From CAVPEW01 sp050247895 (GTDB lineage Bacteria; Actinomycetota; Acidimicrobiia; Acidimicrobiales; VFJN01), in assembly GCA_050247895.1 (NCBI GenBank), contig JBFWTJ010000103.1, positions 1 through 12,256 of the forward strand: a DNA stretch of 12,256 nucleotides, read 5' to 3'. The position numbers were made by a program, and so were the translations under genes. Shown one piece after another: positions 6,188-12,256 of this stretch. Under the pieces are notes generated by a model. That model made no database searches and was not told the DNA's origin. It saw only the letters and a list, made by a program, of their open reading frames with translations. Within the stretch, counting starts at the first letter, position 1. Each line of letters begins with the position of its first letter.

Positions 6188-7300
6188 CTACTCGGCCAGG
6201 ACCTCCTCCAGGAGGCTCAGGTCGTAGTAGTCGTCGAAGGACAACGTGGCGGGCTGCGGCTGGCCCGCGTTGTAGAGCTCGATCAGGCCCTCGAAGTTCT
6301 CCTCGGTCGGCGTCATCGGGTAGTCGAAGCTGGGCAGGACCGTGTCGAACGCCGCGTCGTAGAGCGCCTCGTCCATGTCGGGGAACCACCGCTCCTTCAC
6401 CGCGGCGCGCACCTCGTCGGGGCGCTCGTTGATGTCGTCGAGGGCCCGCACCATGGCCCGCAGCCACCGGCGCACGGCTTCGGGGTCGTCGTCGAGGAAG
6501 CCGCGGCTGGTCACGATGTCGATCAGCGGAACGGCCTCGTACTGGGGCACGTCGCCTGCCGCGAGCGAGATCCACACCTGGCTGTAGCCCTCGGCGGTGC
6601 CCTGGACGGCGGCGGGCAGGCCGTGGAAGATCCCGTCCGACTGGCGCTCGCGGGTGGAGGCCACGGCGGCGGCGACGTCGTTGATGGGCTGCAGGGTCAG
6701 GTCGGCGTCGGGGTTGACGTCGAAGGACTCGAGGATCCCGCGCATGATGGCGTCGCCGGTGCTCCCGGCGCCGGGCAGCGCGATGGTCAGGCCCTTGAGC
6801 GCCTCGACCCGGTCGGCGATGGGCGAGTCGGGGGTGACGCCGCTCTCCTGCTCGATCCGGTCGATCGCCTCGTTGCGCAGCGACAGGACCAGGTTGACGT
6901 TGGGCGTCTGGCTGCCGACGGCGACCACGTCCTGGCGGGCCAGGATGGCGGCGACGGTCGCGGTCGAGCCCACGTGGCTGATGTCGGCGTTGCCGGTCAG
7001 CACGGACTGCAGGGCCTGCTGCGCGTTGGCGATGACCGGCAGGTACTCGACCTCCAGGCCCTCCTCGGCGAAGTAGTCCATGGCGAAGGCGTGCATCTGG
7101 GGCAGGTTGGTCAGCGACTCGGAGGAGGGCTGGAAGCTGATCTCGATCGGCTCGTCGACCTCCTCCTCGGGTGCCCCGGTCGTGGTCGTGCTGCCGTCGG
7201 CCGGTGCGGCGTCGTCGTCTCCGTCGGAGTCCGAGCACGCGGCCAGCGCCACCAGGGCGCAGGCGGTCAGCACCATGAGAGCTCGTCGGGTCTTGGTCAT
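6188..7300 (-). CDS. ABC transporter substrate-binding lipoprotein, NitT/TauT (NMT1/SsuA-like)
   Basis: This 370-residue protein carries a lipoprotein signal: MTKTRRALMVL followed by a hydrophobic run and the lipobox LAAC, with C22 as the lipid anchor. An acidic, Ser/Thr-rich linker (23-50) is typical of actinobacterial lipoproteins. The mature part follows the two-lobed NMT1/SsuA-like pattern: EISFQPSSESL opening strand, AMDYFAEEGLEVEYLPV, ADISHVGSTATVAAIL, then LKGLTIALPGAGSTGDAIM at the lobe crossover. It should capture the cargo outside the cell and hand it to the permease. The ATG at 7298-7300 has AGGAGG 11 bases upstream and a correct signal peptide. No binding-pocket residue lets me name the ligand; taurine, sulfonate, nitrate, pyrimidine precursor and aromatic acid systems all share this fold. 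The gap to the CoA-transferase gene is 82 bases, so a separate promoter is possible but none is evident. Confidence 0.92.
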   Translation of the reverse strand: MTKTRRALMVLTACALVALAACSDSDGDDDAAPADGSTTTTGAPEEEVDEPIEISFQPSSESLTNLPQMHAFAMDYFAEEGLEVEYLPVIANAQQALQSVLTGNADISHVGSTATVAAILARQDVVAVGSQTPNVNLVLSLRNEAIDRIEQESGVTPDSPIADRVEALKGLTIALPGAGSTGDAIMRGILESFDVNPDADLTLQPINDVAAAVASTRERQSDGIFHGLPAAVQGTAEGYSQVWISLAAGDVPQYEAVPLIDIVTSRGFLDDDPEAVRRWLRAMVRALDDINERPDEVRAAVKERWFPDMDEALYDAAFDTVLPSFDYPMTPTEENFEGLIELYNAGQPQPATLSFDDYYDLSLLEEVLAE

Positions 7301-7311
7301 CGTCGGGTCCC

Positions 7312-7317
7312 CCTCCT
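7312..7317 (-). promoter_or_regulatory. Strong Shine-Dalgarno of the binding-protein gene
   Basis: The minus-strand AGGAGG, inside AAGAGGAGGGGGA, lies 11 bases ahead of the ATG at 7300. It is one of the closest matches to the anti-Shine-Dalgarno sequence in the window and supports both the chosen start and high translation of the lipoprotein. The rest of the 7301-7382 gap holds two weak hairpins (stems 7339-7344/7352-7357 and 7366-7370/7375-7379) and no promoter that I can recognise. Confidence 0.6.
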
Positions 7318-7382
7318 CTTGCGGTCGGCTTCGGTGGTGCGAGGTCGTGTGCCTCGCCGGTCGGTGCGCCCCTCGGCGCGGG

Positions 7383-9710
7383 TCACGAGGTCGTGGTCCC
7401 GGTGGCCGCCCGCGACGGCGCCGTCGTGCCGACGACCCCGTCCCGCTCGGCCCGGGCGATCTGCTCGGCGGAGATCCCGACCTCGCGCAGGATCTCCTCG
7501 CTGTGCTCCCCCAGCAGGGACGCAGCAGGTCGGCGCACGGCCGGCGTCCCCGAGAGGTGGAAGACGTTGCCGATCTCCCGGATCCACCCGTGCTGGGGGT
7601 GGTGGTGCTCGTAGACGAGGCCGCTCTCGAGGGCCCACTCCTCCCAGAGCAGCTCGGGGATGTAGGGCGACGGGTGCGGGACCTCGCAGGGCACGCCGGC
7701 CGCGTCGAGGCGGGCGGAGGCCTCGACCGCGGTCAGCGTGGACAGGGCCTCGGCCACGGCCGCGGCCACCGCGTCGTCGTCGCCGTCGGGGACGGCCACG
7801 CCGAGGGCGTCGCGCAGGCCGCGGCGCTGGCGCTCGCCGGCGCAGGCGACGCAGATCCAGCCGTCGCCGGTCGGGTACAGCCGGTAGTAGGCGTCGACGC
7901 CGACCTGGCCCGGCTGGAGCCGGTGCTCGTGGTGGGCCACGCCGGCACCGTCGACGCCGACGTCGGCGGTGACCGAGAGGATCGAGTGGAGCTGGGGGGC
8001 TTCGAGGAGCACGCCACGCCCGGTCCGCCGGACGGACTCGAGGCCGACGAGGCTGGCGAAGGCACCGAGGAGGCCGCCGTAGTAGTCCTCGTTGCCGATC
8101 ACCCGCCGCACCGGGGGCTCGCCCTGCCCGGTGCCCCGGTAGAAGAGGCCGGCGAAGCCCGACAGCAGCGGGGCGAAGCTCTTGGTCCCCGAGCGCGGCC
8201 CGGCCGAGCCGAACCCGGGCTGGTAGCAGTACACGAGCCGCGGGTTGACCGCGCTGAGCTGGTCCCAGCCCAACCCGAGCCGCTCGGCCTTGCCGGGGCG
8301 CAGGTTGTGCACCACGACGTCGACCGAGGCGACCAGGCGGTGCATCAGCGCCTCGGCCGACGGGTGCTTGAGGTCGATGGCCAGCGAGCGCTTGCCCCGG
8401 TTGGAGGCCTCGAACGGGTCGGGCAGGGGCCGCATCTGGTCGCCCACCAGCGGCTCGACCTTGATCACGTCGGCACCGAGGTCCGACAGGAGCTTGGCCC
8501 CGTAGGCGGTGGCGAAGTAGGCGGAGAAGTCCAGGATGCGCACGCCGGCCAGCGGTCCCTCGCCGCCGGACCCGTCGCGCCGCCCGACCGTGCCGGGCTC
8601 GTCGCGCTCGGCGCCGGGTTCGGCCGCGGGGGCCTCGGCCCGGACCTTCACCACCGGGCCGACGACCTCGACGGGCCCGAGCTCGGGATCGTCGTGGGTG
8701 GCCACGACGCCCGCGGCACGGACCTGCGCGTCGGCCAGGACCTCGCCGGGGCGCAGGACGGGCAGGACGGCCAGGTCGGCCGCCTCGAGCAGCGGGATCC
8801 ACTCGTCGCGGGACCGGGCCAGGAAGGCCTTGGGCAGCTCGCCGGTCACCACGGCCAGCTCGTCGTCGTCGAGGGGCACCGAGGACTCCCGCTGGCCGGT
8901 GACCTCCCGGATCCGGTCGCCCAGCCCGACGAGGTCCATGAGGCGCTTGAAGCCCCCGTCGCCGCCGGCGGTGTGCAGGACCAGGTACTCGCCGCACCCG
9001 CACTCGAACGGGTCGGCCACGAGCCGGTTCCGCCCGAAGCGGGGGCCGCCGTCGGCCGCGCCGAGGTAGGTGCTCCCCTTCTCGTTCCACCACCAGTTCA
9101 TCGGGCTCTGGGCCAGCACGGAGTCGAGCAGCGAGGCGTCGAGCCGCTGGCCGCAGCCGGTGAGCTGCCGGGCCCGCAGCGCCGACAGGGTGCCGATGGC
9201 GGCCAGGTAGCCGGCGCCGTAGGCGATGGACCGCTGGCCCAGGAACTTCGGTCCGGGCCGGTGGCCGGTCTGCTCGCTGGTGATGCCCAGGCGGGCGGCG
9301 ACGAGGGCCTCGTACCCGGGCCGGCCGGCCCAGGGCGTGGCGCCGTACCCGCTCAGCACGGCGACCACCAGGCGGGGGTGGGCCCGTTCGAGGGCGTCGA
9401 GGTCGACCGGTGCATCGCCACGGCGGTCCAGGGCGACGAGCAGGACGTCGGCGTCGGCGAGCAGCTCGTCGAGCCGGCGGCGACCGGGCTCGGTGCGCAG
9501 GTCGGCCTCGACCACGGCACAGCCGCGCTCGAGCAGGCGGTCGGTCAGCGGCGTCGGGCCGGGGCCGGCGTCCCGGCGCACGACGGTGACGCGGGCCCCG
9601 TAGTCGGCGAGCAGGCGACCGGCGAAGCGGCCGGCGAGGCCCCAGGTGGCGTCGACGACGCGGAGCTCGCCCAGGATCGGGCCCGGAGCGGGCGCGTGGG
9701 GATCGGACAT
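7383..9710 (-). CDS. Double-domain CaiB/BaiF (family III) CoA-transferase
   Basis: This 775-residue protein consists of two tandem CaiB/BaiF units, about residues 10-355 and 385-755, joined by a Glu/Gly-rich linker (358-384). The usual enzyme is about 400 residues and works as an interlocked dimer that moves CoA between acyl groups through an aspartyl-CoA intermediate. The C-terminal half opens with PLAGVRILDFSAYFATAYGAKLLSDLGADVIKVE in register with the family start (split here: PLAGVRILDF, then GAKLLSDLGADVIKVEP). It keeps a candidate catalytic Asp, D542 in GNEDYYGGLLGA. The N-terminal half keeps the fold (GPILGELRVVDATWGLAGRF and LTGCGQRLDASLLDSV), but the equivalent position appears to be A163, so only one active site may work. 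The ATG at 9708-9710 follows GAGGAG and leaves a 13-base gap after the dehydrogenase gene. Its probable role is activating an acid to its CoA thioester. Confidence 0.9.
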   Translation of the reverse strand: MSDPHAPAPGPILGELRVVDATWGLAGRFAGRLLADYGARVTVVRRDAGPGPTPLTDRLLERGCAVVEADLRTEPGRRRLDELLADADVLLVALDRRGDAPVDLDALERAHPRLVVAVLSGYGATPWAGRPGYEALVAARLGITSEQTGHRPGPKFLGQRSIAYGAGYLAAIGTLSALRARQLTGCGQRLDASLLDSVLAQSPMNWWWNEKGSTYLGAADGGPRFGRNRLVADPFECGCGEYLVLHTAGGDGGFKRLMDLVGLGDRIREVTGQRESSVPLDDDELAVVTGELPKAFLARSRDEWIPLLEAADLAVLPVLRPGEVLADAQVRAAGVVATHDDPELGPVEVVGPVVKVRAEAPAAEPGAERDEPGTVGRRDGSGGEGPLAGVRILDFSAYFATAYGAKLLSDLGADVIKVEPLVGDQMRPLPDPFEASNRGKRSLAIDLKHPSAEALMHRLVASVDVVVHNLRPGKAERLGLGWDQLSAVNPRLVYCYQPGFGSAGPRSGTKSFAPLLSGFAGLFYRGTGQGEPPVRRVIGNEDYYGGLLGAFASLVGLESVRRTGRGVLLEAPQLHSILSVTADVGVDGAGVAHHEHRLQPGQVGVDAYYRLYPTGDGWICVACAGERQRRGLRDALGVAVPDGDDDAVAAAVAEALSTLTAVEASARLDAAGVPCEVPHPSPYIPELLWEEWALESGLVYEHHHPQHGWIREIGNVFHLSGTPAVRRPAASLLGEHSEEILREVGISAEQIARAERDGVVGTTAPSRAATGTTTS

Positions 9711-9713
9711 GGT

Positions 9714-9719
9714 CTCCTC
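9714..9719 (-). promoter_or_regulatory. Shine-Dalgarno deciding the CoA-transferase start
   Basis: The minus-strand GAGGAG ends 3 bases before the ATG at 9710, with a second GAGG overlapping the dehydrogenase TGA 11 bases away. The frame is open to 9776, but that start would lie inside the dehydrogenase gene and add 22 residues unlike the family. The downstream ATG is therefore preferred. Confidence 0.6.
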
Positions 9720-9723
9720 GGCC

Positions 9724-10518
9724 TCAGTAGGGCGCCACGCCGCCGTCGACGTTGAGCAGCGCGCCGGTGATCGCACCGGCCGCGTCGGAGGCCACGTAGG
9801 CGCACAGGGAGGCGACCTCCTCGGGGGTGACCAGCCGCTTGATGGCCGCCTCCTCCTTCTGGCCGGCCAGCAGCTCGTCGAGCGTGATGCCCCGCATCTC
9901 GGCGGCGATGGTCCCCCTGACCACCTTCATGTCGGTCAGGACGCTGCCGGGGCAGAGCGCGTTCACGGTGATCCCGTGGGGGCCGGCCTCGATCGCCGCC
10001 GCCTTGACCAGGCCGTTGACGCCGTGCTTGGCCGCGGCGTAGCCGGCGGCCCCGGCCCGGGCCACCTTCCCCTGCTTGGACGAGATGGCGATGATGCGAC
10101 CAGCCCCACGGGGGACCATGAGCCGCATCGCCCGCCGGATCCCCCAGAAGACGTGGCTCAGGATCCAGGCGATCTCGAGGTCCCACTCCTCGTCGGTCAT
10201 GTCGACGATCGGGGCGGGCTGCTCGACCCCGCCGGCGTTGAGGACGGCGACGTCGACCTGGCCGTGGCGCTCCACCGCGAAGTCGAACAGGGCGTCGACG
10301 CCGGCCGAGGTGGTGATGTCGGACGACAGGAACGAGGCCCGGTCGGGGTGGGTCAGGCTCTCGACCGCCTTGCGGCCCCGGTCGGGGTCGCGGCCGTTGA
10401 CCACGACCCGGGCGCCCTTGGAGGTCAGCTCCTGCGCGATGGCCAGGCCGATGCCCATGGTCGAACCGGTGATCACGGCGACCTTGCCGTCGAACGGCAG
10501 GTGCGCTTCCCCCGTCAT
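9724..10518 (-). CDS. Short-chain dehydrogenase/reductase (3-hydroxybutyrate dehydrogenase-like)
   Basis: This 264-residue classical SDR should interconvert an alcohol and a ketone with NAD(P)(H). The Rossmann motif is TGSTMGIG (17-24), NAG is at 94-96, and the catalytic residues are S147 (in ISSKQG), Y160 and K164 (YAAAK). The C-terminal part (MRGITLDELL, then KRLVTPEEVASLCAYVASD and ITGALLNVDGG) resembles 3-hydroxybutyrate dehydrogenases more than fatty-acid FabG enzymes, so a short 3-hydroxyacid is a reasonable substrate guess. The true substrate is unknown. The start is ATG 10516-10518, because GGGAGGG lies 9 bases upstream. An in-frame GTG at 10539 would put that site inside the gene. 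It lies 13 bases before the CoA-transferase gene, is probably co-transcribed with it, and sits behind an AT-rich island that may hold the promoter. Confidence 0.92.
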   Translation of the reverse strand: MTGEAHLPFDGKVAVITGSTMGIGLAIAQELTSKGARVVVNGRDPDRGRKAVESLTHPDRASFLSSDITTSAGVDALFDFAVERHGQVDVAVLNAGGVEQPAPIVDMTDEEWDLEIAWILSHVFWGIRRAMRLMVPRGAGRIIAISSKQGKVARAGAAGYAAAKHGVNGLVKAAAIEAGPHGITVNALCPGSVLTDMKVVRGTIAAEMRGITLDELLAGQKEEAAIKRLVTPEEVASLCAYVASDAAGAITGALLNVDGGVAPY

Positions 10519-10527
10519 CCCTCGCTG

Positions 10528-10534
10528 CCCTCCC
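10528..10534 (-). promoter_or_regulatory. Shine-Dalgarno deciding the SDR start
   Basis: The minus-strand GGGAGGG sits 9 bases ahead of the ATG at 10518. It favours that start over the in-frame GTG at 10537-10539, which lies upstream of the site. Confidence 0.6.
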
Positions 10535-10577
10535 TGCACGGACGGCGCGGGACCGAGCGCCCCCGCCGTGGGCCGGG

Positions 10578-10627
10578 ACCTTACCGCGTACTCGCTAAAT
10601 CCACCAGCGCTTTTGTCGCTTTAAGCG
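10578..10627 (-). promoter_or_regulatory. AT-rich intergenic island with repeats, candidate promoter/operator for the SDR-led operon
   Basis: In the 111-base gap between the thiolase-like and SDR genes, base composition falls sharply compared with the rest of the window. It holds three CGCT-plus-A/T repeats (10593-10599, 10608-10614, 10617-10623) and the inverted repeat CGCTTTAAGCG at 10617-10627. AGCGCT, a perfect palindrome, lies at 10606-10611. On the minus strand TAAGGT (10578-10583) could be a weak -10 box, with TGGTGG about 17 bases upstream as a poor -35. A repressor-binding site of TetR or GntR type is conceivable. No known operator consensus was recognised. Confidence 0.35.
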
Positions 10628-10629
10628 GA

Positions 10630-11805
10630 TCAGAGGTCGTCGCGGCGGAGGATCATCCCCTGCGCGTTCGTGAAGCCACCCGGCGCGACGATCGCCACCC
10701 CGGCCCCGGGGACCTGGCGGGCTCCCGCGGTGCCGGTGAGCTGGCGGACCGCCTCGCGCAGGTGGCCCGCGCCCTGGCTGCCGCCCTCCGCCAGCGAACC
10801 GCCGTGGGGGTTGACCGGCACCCGCCCGCGGAGCCGCAACGACCCGTCGTCCTCCGACCAGCTGTCGGCCAGCAGGCCCGGCACCTCGCCCGGCGGGCAG
10901 TAGCCCATGGCCTCGAGGCTCCCCAGCGCCATGATGCTGAACCCGTCGTAGGGGAAGCAGACGTCGACGTCGTCGATCCACAGCTCGCTGCGCTCCCGCA
11001 ACGAGTCCATGGCCACCTGCTGGGCCGACCCGGTGACCCCGGGCCAGGCCGGGCCGGCGCGCCGCGTCGCCAGGGTCACCGCGTGGACCAGGACCCGTCG
11101 GTCGGTCAGGTCCCGGGCCCGCTCGGCGCCGGTGACCACGAACGCCTCCGCTCCGTCCACGGGCAGGTCGCAGTCCAGCACGGTGAGCGGGTCGCGCACC
11201 ATCGGCGCGGCCAGGTACTCGTCGAGCGTCAGCGGGTCCCGCAGGGCGGCCAGCTCGTTGCCCGCCGCGGCCGACCGGGCGTTGAGCACGACCCGGGCCA
11301 GGTCGAGCCGCGAGGTGCCGGTCCCGGCGAAGTAGGCCGTCGCCGCCGCGGCCACGTCGACCCGCGAGAGCAGGCCGTAGCCCACGTCGGCCGGCGGGCC
11401 GTGCTGGCGGCGGACGGGGTCGCGGGCCGCCGAGCGGGAGAGCGCGCCCGACCGGTAGACGCCGTTGTAGACCAGCGCCGTCCGGCACGATCCGGCGGCC
11501 ACGGCGTGCACCGCGCTGACCAGCGAGTAGCCGATGGGCGGCGGATCGAACGAGAGGTGGTCGAGGCGCAGGCCGAGCGCCTCGGCCAGCAGCTGCGGCG
11601 GGACGCCGAACCAGCCCGGGACGTAGGGCGCGATGCCGCAGGCGGCGTCGATCTCGCTGCGGTCCACCCCTGCGTCGGCGATGGCCGCCCGGGCCGCCTC
11701 GGCGACCAGCGAGAGCAGCGAGCGGCCCGGGTGGCTGCGGGCGAAGCCGGTCGAGCCCACGCCGACGATCGCCACGCGATCCTGCAGCGGGTGGCGGGCC
11801 GTCAC
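10630..11805 (-). CDS. Thiolase-like protein (SCP2/lipid-transfer type), candidate aldolase partner of DUF35
   Basis: This 391-residue protein has the thiolase fold of the SCP2 or lipid-transfer branch. It has an N-terminal VAIVGVGSTGFARS strand with the helix SLVAEAARAAIADAG, a central VHAVAAGSCRTALVYNG helix-strand, the YDGFS segment (Y286), and a C-terminal NPHGG (332-336) with GGSQGAGHLREAV. The usual nucleophilic Cys near residue 90 is absent: no Cys occurs between residues 57 and 106. Ordinary thiolysis is therefore unlikely. Partners of DUF35 proteins such as Ltp2 act as retro-aldolases in steroid side-chain breakdown, and that chemistry is a reasonable analogy. The start is GTG 11803-11805, overlapping the DUF35 TGA as GTGA. 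The frame is open to 12117, but only antisense-like over DUF35. Substrate and activity are unproven. Confidence 0.87.
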   Translation of the reverse strand: MTARHPLQDRVAIVGVGSTGFARSHPGRSLLSLVAEAARAAIADAGVDRSEIDAACGIAPYVPGWFGVPPQLLAEALGLRLDHLSFDPPPIGYSLVSAVHAVAAGSCRTALVYNGVYRSGALSRSAARDPVRRQHGPPADVGYGLLSRVDVAAAATAYFAGTGTSRLDLARVVLNARSAAAGNELAALRDPLTLDEYLAAPMVRDPLTVLDCDLPVDGAEAFVVTGAERARDLTDRRVLVHAVTLATRRAGPAWPGVTGSAQQVAMDSLRERSELWIDDVDVCFPYDGFSIMALGSLEAMGYCPPGEVPGLLADSWSEDDGSLRLRGRVPVNPHGGSLAEGGSQGAGHLREAVRQLTGTAGARQVPGAGVAIVAPGGFTNAQGMILRRDDL

Positions 11806-12251
11806 CGGGACTCGGGCTCGAAGACCGGGAACGGCGCCGGGCCCCGCCGGGCCCACCCCAGCCGCACCCGCTCCCCGATCCCGGCCGCCGCGCCCGCCCG
11901 CACGGGACCGGTGAGCCTCACGTCCTGCTCGTCGAGGCGGACCGTCACCGCCATCCTCCCGCCGGGCGACGCCCCGTCGTCGAGGCCGTAGGGGTCGACC
12001 TGGCGGAACGTGGTCGAGGCCTCGACCACGCCCGTCCCCCGGGACTCCCGGTCGACCAGCGCAGTGGACCAGCAACCGGGGCAGACCGGGCGAGGCGGGT
12101 GGTGGTGGAGCCCGCACGACGTGCAGGCCCGGTTCAGGAGCCGGCGGGCCAGCAGCCCGGCGTACCAGCGCTCGTTGTCGTGGTCGATGCGCAGGCCGGG
12201 GTAGGCGGCGATCAGCTCGCCCACGTCGGCGGCCTCGACCGGCTCGGCCAC
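11802..12251 (-). CDS. DUF35 OB-fold/zinc-ribbon acyl-CoA-associated protein
   Basis: This protein is about 149 residues long and has the two parts of the DUF35 family. A rubredoxin-like zinc ribbon has C43, C46, C57 and C60 (CTSCG and VCPGC). An OB-fold follows from about 62 to 140 (GTGVVEASTTFRQV, MAVTVRLDEQDVRLTGPV, GIGERVRLGW). A helical N-terminal arm (DNERWYAGLLARRLL) is typical. Such proteins bind a thiolase-like partner and help form its acyl-CoA channel. The 4-base overlap with the thiolase-like gene supports a physical complex. The only visible start is GTG 12249-12251, just 5 bases from the window edge, so the true start may lie outside. The length already fits the family, so little if anything is missing. 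The product is cytosolic, and function is inferred from the pair. Confidence 0.87.
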   Translation of the reverse strand: MAEPVEAADVGELIAAYPGLRIDHDNERWYAGLLARRLLNRACTSCGLHHHPPRPVCPGCWSTALVDRESRGTGVVEASTTFRQVDPYGLDDGASPGGRMAVTVRLDEQDVRLTGPVRAGAAAGIGERVRLGWARRGPAPFPVFEPESR

Positions 12252-12256
12252 GACGG

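Noticed and set aside
6108..7238. The ATPase frame extended upstream into the lipoprotein gene
   Set aside because: The extension is Arg- and Gly-rich and lies over the lipoprotein gene in another frame. The ATG at 6107 has a good Shine-Dalgarno and gives the normal family length.
3756..7300. Assignment of the operon to phosphonate or taurine/sulfonate use
   Set aside because: The HD protein and the SsuABC-like importer suggest it, but there is no phosphonatase, PhnY/TmpA, sulfonate monooxygenase or sulfoacetaldehyde acetyltransferase, and the PhnZ lid residues seem to be missing.
7339..7379. Two small hairpins in the gap after the CoA-transferase stop as a terminator
   Set aside because: Stems of only 5-6 pairs occur by chance often at this GC content, and no T run follows on either strand.
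5978..7972. A long plus-strand open frame opposite the binding-protein gene
   Set aside because: The second half is almost all Arg, Gly, Pro and Ala, with no ribosome-binding site or recognisable fold. It is antisense to a convincing lipoprotein gene.
7080..9755. An 891-codon open frame on the plus strand opposite the CoA-transferase and lipoprotein genes
   Set aside because: Its product is a low-complexity mix rich in Gly, Arg, Val and Asp with no domain motif. The minus-strand frames have full catalytic motifs. It is a GC-bias shadow.
11806..12117. N-terminal extension of the thiolase-like frame
   Set aside because: It would overlap nearly all of the DUF35 gene and shows no conserved sequence. 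The GTG at 11805 gives the GTGA overlap and starts right at the thiolase fold.
1..12256. CRISPR arrays, tRNA or rRNA genes, insertion sequences, phage or conjugation genes
   Set aside because: I saw no spaced direct repeats, clover-leaf patterns, transposase motifs or long terminal inverted repeats. The window looks like ordinary chromosomal catabolic DNA.

Overview
The window is a very GC-rich (roughly 70 percent or more by eye), gene-dense bacterial segment. Its third-position GC bias, GTG starts, 4 to 8 base gene overlaps and gene families (CaiB/BaiF CoA-transferases, acyl-CoA dehydrogenase, DUF35/thiolase pairs, DDH-type amidohydrolases) suggest a high-GC actinobacterium. An Acidimicrobiia-like lineage is my best guess, but nothing here proves it. 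I found no rRNA, tRNA, CRISPR array, insertion sequence or phage gene.

Left edge, plus strand (1-1034): the C-terminal part of an acyl-CoA dehydrogenase, then a 16-bp-stem hairpin, then a 95-residue stand-alone UBP-type zinc-finger protein. This gene converges on the large minus-strand block with only 18 bases between the stop codons.

Right to left on the minus strand (12251-1053) ten genes follow one another. A DUF35 OB-fold/zinc-ribbon protein overlaps a thiolase-like protein (GTGA). An AT-rich regulatory-looking island comes next. Then come a short-chain dehydrogenase and a double-domain CaiB/BaiF CoA-transferase. These are followed by a NitT/TauT/SsuABC-type ABC importer (lipoprotein, ATPase, permease), an HD-domain protein with the metal-ligand pattern of the diiron HD oxygenases (MIOX/PhnZ type), a DDH-type amidohydrolase and an aldehyde dehydrogenase. 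From the ATPase to the aldehyde dehydrogenase the genes overlap or nearly touch (ATGA, 7-base gap, ATGA, 8-base overlap), so they are very likely one translationally coupled transcript.

My reading is a catabolic island. The importer brings in a small organic compound. The HD oxygenase, amidohydrolase and aldehyde dehydrogenase would convert it stepwise to an acid. The CoA-transferase, dehydrogenase and thiolase/DUF35 pair would activate an acyl chain and process it in a beta-oxidation-like or retro-aldol manner. The substrate cannot be read from the sequence. The combination of importer, HD oxygenase, amidohydrolase and ALDH is the most likely place in this window for an undescribed pathway.

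No stretch longer than 300 bases lacks a gene. The larger gaps (637-746, 6108-6187, 7301-7382, 10519-10629) are described as hairpins, ribosome-binding sites or a candidate regulatory island.
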